DNA of 41,155 nucleotides from contig CAMCZQ010000007.1 in NCBI GenBank assembly GCA_945887835.1, forward strand, positions 1 through 41,155, in the 5' to 3' direction. Under the pieces are notes generated by a model. It searched no databases, was not told where the DNA came from, and saw only the letters and a program-made list of their open reading frames with translations. Origin of the DNA: Bordetella parapertussis (GTDB lineage: Bacteria; Pseudomonadota; Gammaproteobacteria; Burkholderiales; Burkholderiaceae_B). Of this stretch, positions 7,996 through 15,739 are shown piece after piece. Position 1 is the first letter of the stretch. Each line of letters starts with the position of its first letter. A program made the position numbers and the translations under genes.

Positions 7996-10016
7996 CCATC
8001 GATCCCATCACTCTTGAAGTGCTGACGCAAGCACTGATCTCAACCGTCAGAGAGATGCGCGTCACAATTTGCCGCACGGCAAACTCCGTAGCGATCTATG
8101 ACGCCAAAGATTTTTCTTGCGGTCTCTTCGATCCAAACAGCCAGGTGATTGCACAATCTGAAGACATCGGTTCACATATTGTGCCCATGCCTTGGTCTGT
8201 CAGATCGACCATGGCCAAGCTTGGTTCTACCATCGTGCCAGGCGATGTCATCCTTCTGAATGACCCGTACAGCGGCGGCACCCATCTAAACGATGTCACC
8301 ATTGTGTATCCTGTATTTCGCGATGGTCGCCTGATTTTTTTTCCGGCCGTACGCGCGCATTGGTCGGATGTAGGGGGCATGGTACCTGGCAGCATGTCAG
8401 GTAAAGCTGTGGATATTTATCAAGAGGGTGTGCGCATTCCTCCCTTGAAAATTATCGAGGCAGGCAAAACCAATGAAGCGGTGCTTGAACTACTCTTGGC
8501 CAACATGCGCGTACCCGAAGAGCGCTTGGGCGACTTCAACGCCAGTCTCGCAGCTTGTCGCGTTGCTGAAAAACGTATTCATGAAATTTGTGATCGCTAT
8601 GGAGTTGACACGTTACTTGAAGCAAGCCGTCTGGATCTTGATCGCGCCGAGGTGCGCATGCGTCAGTCAATTGCGGCGCTGCCAGATGGCACCTATCACT
8701 ATGAAGATTATCTTGAAACCTTCATGGGTGGAAAATTTGAACCCCTGCTCTTACCGATCGCGCTCACCATCAAAGGCGATCAGATGATCGCCGACTTTAC
8801 CGGTGCCTCGCCCCAGGTCCCCTTCCCTGTGAACTCGACAGCGGCGGTGTCAAGCTCGGGTGTGTTTATCACCATGAAGTCTGTGTTTGATCCTGATGCA
8901 CCACTTAATCAGGGGTCGTTTCGTCCAATCGAAATTATCGCTCCGGCCGGTTCCATCGTGAACGTACAACGCCCAGGACCAGCAGGCTCGCACGGCGAGA
9001 TCCGAAAACGGGTCATCGCCGTGATGGTAGGTGCACTCGCGCAGATCGCGCCAGAAAAGATTGCTGGAGACCTGTGCCGTACCTCTTTTCATAATTTGCT
9101 GGGTGGTTTTAATACCCGCAACGGTAAAGAGTGGGTGCATTACGAGTGGTCTTCAGGCGGCAACGGCGCTTTTCTTGAAAGCGATGGCCCAAGTGCCATG
9201 GCCCCTATTGATTGGGGTGATCTAGTCACTGTGCAATCAACCGAAGTGATTGAAAGTCGCTTACCGCTTATGGTCACAAGCTCAAGGCTGGCGACAGACT
9301 CGGGTGGCGCAGGACTCACGCGCGGGGGCTTGGCCATGATCCGAAAACTTAAGGTCATGGCACCCAAAAGCACCTATTCATTGCTCTCAGACGGCGCCAT
9401 CGTGCCTGCCTTCGGTGTTCTTGGGGGCCGCTCAGGGCAGCCCGTAGGCGCGTGGATCGAACATGAAAACGGCGAGCTCGAACAATTTGATAGCCCCGGA
9501 AAGGTCGCCGGCTTTGAAATTAAAGAAGGAGGAAGCGTCGTCGTTCGCTCTGCAGGGGGTGGTGGCTACGGCGACCCAATTCTGCGTGACCCGGAGTTGG
9601 TACGCAAAGACGCGTTCGAAGGCATGATCTCGGCGGCAGCTGCAAAAAATATTTATGGTGTTGTACTTGACGCAAACGGGAAAATCAATACGGCTGATAC
9701 CCAGGCGGCTCGCACCCAGCTTGCAGGAGCTCTCATCATGCTGCAGGCGGTTGCCACAGAATCCTCGTATGAGAACGGGGCAGTGAGTCGTCGCAGGGTT
9801 TGCCTACTACACCCCGCAGATGCGAAAAAGATTGGCGTCGCTCACGATGATCTTGCTGAAATTGACAGTCGAAGCGCAGCACCCTTGCGGGCTTGGGTTC
9901 GACTCGATGCAACTATCACACCTGGAACCTTACCCATCGATGCACATGGTTTGCAGATGCTCGGAATGCAATACGGTCAAGCGCTTGAAGTAAGAAAGTT
10001 ACAACAGTTTGATTAG
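7992..10016 (+). CDS. hyuB: Hydantoinase/oxoprolinase family protein, subunit B, with C-terminal extra domain
   Basis: A 674-residue subunit B, the catalytic partner that attacks the ATP-activated substrate. The HyuB core is complete: NDPYSGGTHLNDVT at 90-103, RPGPAGSHGE around 327-336, LGGRSGQPVG at 477-486 and the glycine-rich end of the core GGGGYGDP at 522-529. The core normally finishes within the next few dozen residues. Here about 75 further residues (598-674) form what looks like a separate compact domain: RRRVCLLHPADAKKIGV, then DDLAEID, then GTLPIDAHGLQMLG and GQALEVRKL. The pattern resembles double-psi beta-barrel domains of the CDC48-N / aspartate-decarboxylase-like type. The last base lies 49 bases from the convergent livF-like gene. 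Confidence 0.93.
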   Translation: MTIDPITLEVLTQALISTVREMRVTICRTANSVAIYDAKDFSCGLFDPNSQVIAQSEDIGSHIVPMPWSVRSTMAKLGSTIVPGDVILLNDPYSGGTHLNDVTIVYPVFRDGRLIFFPAVRAHWSDVGGMVPGSMSGKAVDIYQEGVRIPPLKIIEAGKTNEAVLELLLANMRVPEERLGDFNASLAACRVAEKRIHEICDRYGVDTLLEASRLDLDRAEVRMRQSIAALPDGTYHYEDYLETFMGGKFEPLLLPIALTIKGDQMIADFTGASPQVPFPVNSTAAVSSSGVFITMKSVFDPDAPLNQGSFRPIEIIAPAGSIVNVQRPGPAGSHGEIRKRVIAVMVGALAQIAPEKIAGDLCRTSFHNLLGGFNTRNGKEWVHYEWSSGGNGAFLESDGPSAMAPIDWGDLVTVQSTEVIESRLPLMVTSSRLATDSGGAGLTRGGLAMIRKLKVMAPKSTYSLLSDGAIVPAFGVLGGRSGQPVGAWIEHENGELEQFDSPGKVAGFEIKEGGSVVVRSAGGGGYGDPILRDPELVRKDAFEGMISAAAAKNIYGVVLDANGKINTADTQAARTQLAGALIMLQAVATESSYENGAVSRRRVCLLHPADAKKIGVAHDDLAEIDSRSAAPLRAWVRLDATITPGTLPIDAHGLQMLGMQYGQALEVRKLQQFD

Positions 10017-10076
10017 GCCGTTTCGTTGAAGACAAAGCGCTTGAAGTCGCGCGCCGGCACAGACACTAACGGCCTA
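10014..10076. repeat. Long-range inverted repeat between convergent hyuB and livF-like stops
   Basis: TAGGCCGTT at 10014-10022 is the exact reverse complement of AACGGCCTA at 10068-10076. Both arms include or adjoin the TAG stop codons of the two convergent genes. The 45-base loop and the lack of a T-tract make a classical intrinsic terminator unlikely, and a chance match of nine bases is possible. Confidence 0.3.
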
Positions 10077-10770
10077 GATAAGACAGGAGAACGGCGGGGT
10101 TATCGATCAAACCCGCCGCGGGCCCTGAAAAGGCGATCGCGCCATTCTCAAGAATATGAGCAGACTGGGCAACCGCTGCGGCCACGCCGATATTTTGCTC
10201 AACCAGTAAGATCGTCAAACCACGTTTGTTTAACGCCAAGATGGTGTCAACCATATCGCCAACTACATTGGGGGCAAGGCCCGCTGAAGGTTCGTCCATC
10301 AACAGGCAACGCGGCCGTGCCATCAACGCACGCCCAATCGCCACCATTTGCTGCTCGCCACCACTCAAGGCACCGGCAAGCTGCGTGCGACGGATCGCAA
10401 GCTTTGGAAACAAATCATAGACTGACTCAAGGTCAACTTTAATGTCGGCCCAATCTTTGCGTGTCGCAGCACCGAGCTCTACATTATCTTTCACCGACAT
10501 ACTCGGCCAGACCTCGCGCCCCTGAGGCACGAGCGAGATACCGCGCTTGACGAGTTGATTGGTCGACAGGCCAACGCACTCGGCATCTTCAAACTGAATT
10601 GATCCAGACTTTGCCTGAACTACTCCAATCAAAGTGTTCAGAATCGTCGTCTTGCCCGAGCCATTACCACCAAGCAAGGCGACAATCGACCCGGTTTGCA
10701 CCTCGAACGAAACATCACGTAACACTTCAGTGATCCCGTAAGATACTCTCAGATGACTAATGGCGAGCAC
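10066..10770 (-). CDS. livF: Branched-chain amino-acid-type ABC transporter ATP-binding protein (LivF type)
   Basis: The second of two ATPase subunits of a HAAT-family importer, 234 residues, close to the usual LivF length. Walker A GGNGSGKTT, signature LSGGEQQMV and Walker B LLMDEPSAGLAP are all intact. Translation starts at a GTG that lies 14 bases inside the end of livG, so the two ATPases are coupled. It is the last gene of a five-gene minus-strand operon in the order binding protein, LivH, LivM, LivG, LivF. The gene symbol denotes the subunit type. The transported compound may be an amide, urea or aromatic/aliphatic acid rather than leucine, because such importers are widely reused in this bacterial group. 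Confidence 0.92.
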   Translation of the reverse strand: MLAISHLRVSYGITEVLRDVSFEVQTGSIVALLGGNGSGKTTILNTLIGVVQAKSGSIQFEDAECVGLSTNQLVKRGISLVPQGREVWPSMSVKDNVELGAATRKDWADIKVDLESVYDLFPKLAIRRTQLAGALSGGEQQMVAIGRALMARPRCLLMDEPSAGLAPNVVGDMVDTILALNKRGLTILLVEQNIGVAAAVAQSAHILENGAIAFSGPAAGLIDNPAVLLSYLGR

Positions 10771-11539
10771 GGAGTTCTTTTCCTAAATAGGCTTCGATCA
10801 CGCTAGGATCATTACGAACCATCTGCGGCGCACCATCAGCGATACAAGAACCTGAGCTTAAAACAGTCACTTGATCGCACACTTCCATCACAAGTCGAAT
10901 CACGTGTTCAATCAAAATTAACGTCACGCCTTTTTCATCGCGTATACGACGCAGCAAGGTGTCAAGTTCAATTAAGCGAGTTGCACTTAAGCCAACTGCT
11001 GGCTCGTCTAGAAGAACGACTTTTGGTTCACCGATTAACGTGCGTGCAATCTCTAGTACACGTTGTTGACCAAACGATAATTCGGTAGCCGTACGCTCTG
11101 CAAACTGAGTCATCCCGACAAACTCTAAGGCACGCCAGGCCTGCTCTTCCATTTGCTCTTCTTCAACTTGGTGCAATTTAAGATTAAAGCCTGCCGTTAA
11201 AAAACCACCTCGTGTTCGTCGATGCAATCCGGTCATTAAATTTTCAAGAACCGTCATACCTCGAAACAACTGCGAGGTTTGAAAGGTGCGTCCGAGCCCG
11301 AGTTCTGCAATCTGACTTGGCTTGAGTCCAACAATAGACTGGCCCGCCAACTGAATATCACCTTGTTGCGGCCGCAAAATGCCGCTAATGACATTTAGCA
11401 TTGTGGTTTTGCCCGCACCGTTTGGGCCAATCAGGCCGCGTATTTCACCTTGAGCGACATCAAGGTTAATACCTTGCAACACTTTCATACCACCGAAATT
11501 GACATGCACATTACGCACCGATAGCAAGCCTATAGTCAT
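10757..11539 (-). CDS. livG: Branched-chain amino-acid-type ABC transporter ATP-binding protein (LivG type)
   Basis: ATPase subunit of 260 residues. Walker A GPNGAGKTT falls near residues 36-44, the signature is LSFGQQRVLEIA and Walker B is VVLLDEPAVGLS. The LivG-specific C-terminal helix region (SSGSCIADGAPQMV and EAYLGKE) distinguishes it from LivF. The start codon overlaps the livM stop by four bases (ATGA). The signature has Phe instead of the second Gly (LSFGQ), which is common in LivG proteins. It forms a heterodimer with the LivF-type subunit beneath the two permeases. Confidence 0.92.
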   Translation of the reverse strand: MTIGLLSVRNVHVNFGGMKVLQGINLDVAQGEIRGLIGPNGAGKTTMLNVISGILRPQQGDIQLAGQSIVGLKPSQIAELGLGRTFQTSQLFRGMTVLENLMTGLHRRTRGGFLTAGFNLKLHQVEEEQMEEQAWRALEFVGMTQFAERTATELSFGQQRVLEIARTLIGEPKVVLLDEPAVGLSATRLIELDTLLRRIRDEKGVTLILIEHVIRLVMEVCDQVTVLSSGSCIADGAPQMVRNDPSVIEAYLGKELRARH

Positions 11540-12558
11540 CGATCGGCCTTCTCTATGCGAGCGCTCGGTTGAGTCAGCTCATTTTGCTTCGGTCTAGCAC
11601 GACGACTGACCAGGCGTAGAGGCTCTTCCCAGCCACGTACCTTACGTTTGAGCAGCCCCACCAGCCCGCCCCTCATAAATAAAACGAATATAACAAGCAA
11701 GGCGCCAAACACAATTTCTTGCAGGCCTTTCACTTCCCGCAAGACTTCCAACAGAATCACAATGATACCGGCGCCAAGTAATGAGCCCGTCACTGAACCC
11801 AAACCGCCCACCACGATCATTGCTTTTTGTAAAACCATCTGAAACAAGTCATACCCTTCAGGCGCTACAAAATTAAGTAAAGCGGAATTTAACCCTCCTG
11901 CGATCCCCGCGTAAAAGCTGCTTACACCAAACGCTAACGCCTTGTAGCGTAAAAGATCGACTCCTAAAGACTCGGCCGCAAAATCGCTATCGCGGATCGC
12001 GATAAATGCACGCCCAACTCGCGAAGCCACAAGGTTTTGTGCAAACAAAAAAAATAACACTGCCAACATTAAACTGAGGTAGTAAAGCCCGAATGGCTTA
12101 GAAATTGGTAACGGATCAAACGACAGGGGTGGTGTCTTAAATCCGCCCGCACCAAACGTCACGGCATCCCAATGTAAAAACACCCATTGTGTTGCCTGAG
12201 CAAACGCAAGCGTTGAAAGGGCCAAATAGAGACCTTTCAAACGCAAGGCCGGTAAAGAAATAGCTAAGCCGATAGCCGCTGCTATGGCTCCGCCCGACGG
12301 AAAAGCCAACCAAAAAGACCAACCAAAGTGAACTTGCAACAAACCGGTTGAATACGCACCAATGCCAAACATAGCCGCGTTAGCGAAAGCAAGTTGCCCT
12401 GTGTAGCCCACCAAAATATTTAAACCAATTGCGAGCAACACATAAATTGTCACAAGATTGGCAACAAAAAGGTAGTACTGGTTGACAAACGGCGGGACGA
12501 TAATTGCAATCAACAGCAATGCCCACAATACATTGCGCCTTCTCAAGGGAACTCTCAC
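11536..12558 (-). CDS. livM: Branched-chain amino-acid-type ABC transporter permease (LivM type)
   Basis: Membrane subunit with many hydrophobic segments and the LivM hallmarks GYTGQLAFANAAMFGIGAY and, further on, IRDSDFAAESLGVDL before a permease helix. I place the start at a GTG directly after the livH stop (TAAAGTG, with AAGGCGGG upstream as ribosome-binding site). This gives 340 residues starting VRVPLRRRN. An ATG further upstream is open but would overlap livH by several dozen bases and add a poorly supported leader. The C-terminus is charged and cytoplasmic. It pairs with the LivH-type permease to form the channel. Confidence 0.88.
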   Translation of the reverse strand: MRVPLRRRNVLWALLLIAIIVPPFVNQYYLFVANLVTIYVLLAIGLNILVGYTGQLAFANAAMFGIGAYSTGLLQVHFGWSFWLAFPSGGAIAAAIGLAISLPALRLKGLYLALSTLAFAQATQWVFLHWDAVTFGAGGFKTPPLSFDPLPISKPFGLYYLSLMLAVLFFLFAQNLVASRVGRAFIAIRDSDFAAESLGVDLLRYKALAFGVSSFYAGIAGGLNSALLNFVAPEGYDLFQMVLQKAMIVVGGLGSVTGSLLGAGIIVILLEVLREVKGLQEIVFGALLVIFVLFMRGGLVGLLKRKVRGWEEPLRLVSRRARPKQNELTQPSARIEKADR

Positions 12559-12559
12559 T

Positions 12560-13438
12560 TTAAACCCGCCTTGTCGTTTGAAAACCAAATAGGCCATTCG
12601 GCCTAAAGACAAGCACAATCATAATCACGATGAACGGGGATAGTTCCATCACGCTGGAGTGAATGTAGCCGCCAGCAAAAGATTCAGCAACACCAAGTAT
12701 CACGCCACCCAAAACGGCACCAGGCAAACTCATCAAGCCACCCATGACGGCAGCCGCAAAACCTTTCAAGAATATTGGAAAGCCAAGATCTGGATAAAGT
12801 AGGGTTATTGGTGCAGTCAAGACCGCTGCCGCCGCGGCGATTGCCGCACCTGTACCAAAAGCTAACGTATAAATTTTATCTGTTTGAATGCCAACCAGAA
12901 TTGCAGCCTTAGCGTTATCAGCTGTCGCTTGCATCATTTTCCCGGCTCGAGTCAAACGGAAAAAAGCTGCGAATAAAGCTAAAATAATAACCGTGCCCGC
13001 CAACACGGCTAATTGCTGCGGTATCACCATCAAACCTACAAACGTGATCGGATCAGTTGAGGTGATCGATGGAAACGACAGATAGTCCCCCTTACCACCC
13101 CAAATCACACGCGCGACGCCTTTCAACACAAAGGCAATACCGACTGTCGCCAAAACAAGGCTCACAATATCTGTTTTTGCAATCGGCCTGAACGCTATAC
13201 GATCAGTCAGTGCACCCAAACCGAAACCAATCGCGATCGTGAACAAGAATGTCGTCGCATAGTTAAACCCAAGCTGAACATGCATGACCCAAGCAACGAA
13301 ACCCGAAAACATAAAAAACTCGCCCTGGGCAAAATTGATAATCCCCGTGGCTTTATTCACAACGACTAACCCTAATGCAACAAGGGCATACAACGCCCCC
13401 ATTGTCACACCACTCATTAACAAATAGCTAAAGAGCAT
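12560..13438 (-). CDS. livH: Branched-chain amino-acid-type ABC transporter permease (LivH type)
   Basis: About 292 residues, strongly hydrophobic, with the LivH signature near the N-terminus (ATGIINFAQGEFFMF) and a LAFGTGAAIAAAAAVL stretch, ending FRPNGLFGF. An in-frame TTG directly precedes the ATG; I use the ATG. It sits 9 bases after the binding-protein stop, within the same operon, and the livM start follows its stop after one base. Substrate as for the operon. Confidence 0.9.
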   Translation of the reverse strand: MLFSYLLMSGVTMGALYALVALGLVVVNKATGIINFAQGEFFMFSGFVAWVMHVQLGFNYATTFLFTIAIGFGLGALTDRIAFRPIAKTDIVSLVLATVGIAFVLKGVARVIWGGKGDYLSFPSITSTDPITFVGLMVIPQQLAVLAGTVIILALFAAFFRLTRAGKMMQATADNAKAAILVGIQTDKIYTLAFGTGAAIAAAAAVLTAPITLLYPDLGFPIFLKGFAAAVMGGLMSLPGAVLGGVILGVAESFAGGYIHSSVMELSPFIVIMIVLVFRPNGLFGFQTTRRV

Positions 13439-13447
13439 CAAGGTAGG

Positions 13448-14632
13448 TTAGCCCCCTGTGCTGGGAAGCACTCGCACCGCTTTGCCCGGTTCTTTGGCTA
13501 GCCAAGCCGGCACTCTGTTGCACCGGTGATCTGTTAACGAGCAGCTTATCGGCCCGGGATAAACGTCAACTATCAGGTCTTTAATACCAGCGAGCGAAGC
13601 GGTCATTGATTCCCACGTTGGCTCTGGACCCGCTTTTTTCAGAGCTTCGACGAACACTTGAGCGCTCCCTACGCCGACCAGATTAAAGACCGATAAGCGG
13701 TCACCTGGAAATTTCGTTTCAATGAGCTTACGCCATTTGTCCACGGCCGGGTCCTCAGGCGTGTACTTCACCATCGCCATAGTTCGGAATTGGGCGGTAG
13801 CACCCGCCACTCCTACTTGCTCTTCAAACGCCTTGGGATCAGCGATACCCGTTTGACCGATTGCAAGAGGCTTGAACGCAAACTTTTGTGCATCACGCAT
13901 AAACACAGCGGCAGGCTTTGGGTAAAGCACCATAATCACGGCGTCCGCGTTAACAGCCTTTAGTCTGAGCACTTGAGCGGTCGCATCATTTGCATCAGGG
14001 GACAGTTCCTCATCTGCCACGGGCATAATTCCTTTCGCTTTAAAATATGCCATCAAAGGGGTATAGCGCCCGCGTCCCCAGCCATCTCGCATTGAAAGGA
14101 CAGCTATACGCTTAGCCCCTTGCTGGAGTGCAAAGTCTAGCTGCGCCTCGCTTTCAATAGTCGCAGTCAACGCAGCGCTAAAAATATTAGCGGCAACCGG
14201 AGTCGTGATTCCGTCGTGCACCGACGCGTTAATAAGCGTTGGAATCTTGGAGGTCTCGATAGCTTCTCGTGCAGCAAGAGTCGCATTACTGCATCCGCCA
14301 CCAATTAATGCGAACACCTTTTGCTGATGCACAAGCTTTTGAATCGCACCGATAGCAGCCGCAGGATCACAACGGTCATCCTCTCTAACAAGCTCAAGCT
14401 TGCGTCCGTGCACGCCACCTGCAGCGTTAACTTGATCAAACACGACTTCAACACCGTTCATCACAAGTTGACCATAAAGATAGCCCGGGCCTGTCAACGC
14501 ACCGAAAGCTCCTATTTTGATACTTTTAGACGTTACTCCAGGTTGCTGAGCAATAGCCGGCATTGAAATAATGCTCAAGACACCCACGACAAGTGAAGTG
14601 TTTAAGATACGGCGGCGCCATTGACTGTGCAT
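13448..14632 (-). CDS. Branched-chain amino-acid-type ABC transporter substrate-binding protein (LivJ type)
   Basis: Periplasmic Peripla_BP_6 protein, 394 residues from the start MHSQWRRRIL. That ATG is preceded by a strong GAGGGG ribosome-binding site, and the signal peptide ends ISMPAIAQ. The mature part opens with SIKIGAFGALTGPGYLYGQ and continues with REDDRCDPAAAIGAIQKL and ALIGGGCSN, all typical of this family. The second lobe contains AFKPLAIGQTGIADPKAFE. The C-terminus has two cysteines (SCSLTDHRCN) that could form a disulfide in the periplasm. The protein is first in its operon and defines the ligand, which I cannot predict. Confidence 0.9.
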   Translation of the reverse strand: MHSQWRRRILNTSLVVGVLSIISMPAIAQQPGVTSKSIKIGAFGALTGPGYLYGQLVMNGVEVVFDQVNAAGGVHGRKLELVREDDRCDPAAAIGAIQKLVHQQKVFALIGGGCSNATLAAREAIETSKIPTLINASVHDGITTPVAANIFSAALTATIESEAQLDFALQQGAKRIAVLSMRDGWGRGRYTPLMAYFKAKGIMPVADEELSPDANDATAQVLRLKAVNADAVIMVLYPKPAAVFMRDAQKFAFKPLAIGQTGIADPKAFEEQVGVAGATAQFRTMAMVKYTPEDPAVDKWRKLIETKFPGDRLSVFNLVGVGSAQVFVEALKKAGPEPTWESMTASLAGIKDLIVDVYPGPISCSLTDHRCNRVPAWLAKEPGKAVRVLPSTGG

Positions 14633-14815
14633 GATAATCCCCTCTGGTTGGAACAAATTATGTTTATCATTATTATGTAATTAAGTGTTTAGCATAGAAA
14701 ACGACCAAGATCAATCAGCTAACCCTGCATAAATGTCCATCACGCATGTGATTAAACAAAATATTAGTCTTGAGAACTCGATTGAAGTCGCGTACGTACA
14801 AAGTCGTCCATCGCG

Positions 14816-15493
14816 TCACCTAGAATCACTAAAGTGTAAGTGTCTCGAGGCTACGTGGTCGCGAAAACCGACTCGCTCACTGATCCTCCCTAACCAATCC
14901 TCAATCCGCGGCATGCTCGGCGGACTCAATTCACAATGCACAAACCGTTGAATAGCAATCGCGGGCGGAATATCTGCTATGGAGAAGTGATCACCAGTTA
15001 AATAACGTGAGTTTTTTAATTGCGTTTCGATGACTCGCATTTGGGTCAGCATTTCTAAGCGCTGCTCAGAAACCACCACTGAGTTACGTTGCTCAATCGG
15101 CAGACGCTCTAAATGCATAATCAAAAGATGCATAGGCGACTCAAGACTGTAATTCGTCCACATCATCCATTTGAGTGCTGTCACAAAAGTTTTTTCATCA
15201 GCTTCATATAGTTTCATCGCTGCATATTGCCGCGCAATGTAAGCCACAATCGCATTCGACTCCCAAAGTATGAAGCCGTTATCCTCAATTGTTGGAATCG
15301 TTCCGTTCGGATTCATTGCAAGGTAGTCGAGGGTATCAACCACTCCGTAAGGTTTATGCCCAAGCATCATATGACCGGCCGCGCCCATTGTCGCGCTAGC
15401 AAGTGTCAGTTGATACGGCACATTCGCCTCAACTAGAGTCCACAGTACGCGCTGTGTACAGGTGGAGGTTGGGCGTCCCCAAATTTTTAACAT
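14816..15493 (-). CDS. Glutathione S-transferase family protein
   Basis: A 225-residue cytosolic GST. The N-terminal thioredoxin-like domain starts LKIWGRPTSTCTQRVLW, with the Ser/Cys-containing segment where many bacterial GSTs carry their activating residue. GTIPTIEDNG gives the cis-proline, and the ESNAI motif binds the glutathione glutamyl group. The all-helical C-terminal domain follows (HFSIADIPPAIAIQRF carries the usual helix-6 Asp). A GTG two codons upstream could also initiate; the ATG is used here. It stands between the Liv-type operon and the acyl-CoA dehydrogenase gene with spaces of about 180 and 245 bases, so it may be a separate transcript. Substrate unknown. Confidence 0.88.
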   Translation of the reverse strand: MLKIWGRPTSTCTQRVLWTLVEANVPYQLTLASATMGAAGHMMLGHKPYGVVDTLDYLAMNPNGTIPTIEDNGFILWESNAIVAYIARQYAAMKLYEADEKTFVTALKWMMWTNYSLESPMHLLIMHLERLPIEQRNSVVVSEQRLEMLTQMRVIETQLKNSRYLTGDHFSIADIPPAIAIQRFVHCELSPPSMPRIEDWLGRISERVGFRDHVASRHLHFSDSR

Positions 15494-15739
15494 ACTCACA
15501 CTCTTATTATTCTATTGATGAAAGATTACCACAACCACCTGGATATCGAACTTGATTGATTGTTAATTGTTATGATTGCCTCGTAATGTTTTTTTTATGA
15601 CCGCAACGATGCAACTAGTATGAGTGTAAATTCTTTGACGGTGCAGCCACTGCTTTGCCTGACAAGCGATCTGTCCACGTCCTACAAGGACCGTGCCTGA
15701 CGATAAATTCTAATCAACAACAGTCGTATCGCCCTTCAC

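Noticed and set aside
10026-10442. 138-codon plus-strand frame between hyuB and the Liv-type genes
   Set aside because: It lies mostly antisense to the well-supported LivF-type ATPase, has an Arg/His-rich unpatterned translation and no family resemblance.
12559-12618. Upstream extension of the LivM-type gene overlapping LivH
   Set aside because: The GTG directly after the LivH stop has a better placed ribosome-binding site, and the extension encodes no conserved residues.
15676-15695. Imperfect hairpin CACGTCC/GGACCGTG between GST and acyl-CoA dehydrogenase genes
   Set aside because: Bulged stem and no T-tract on either strand; not enough to call a terminator or RNA.
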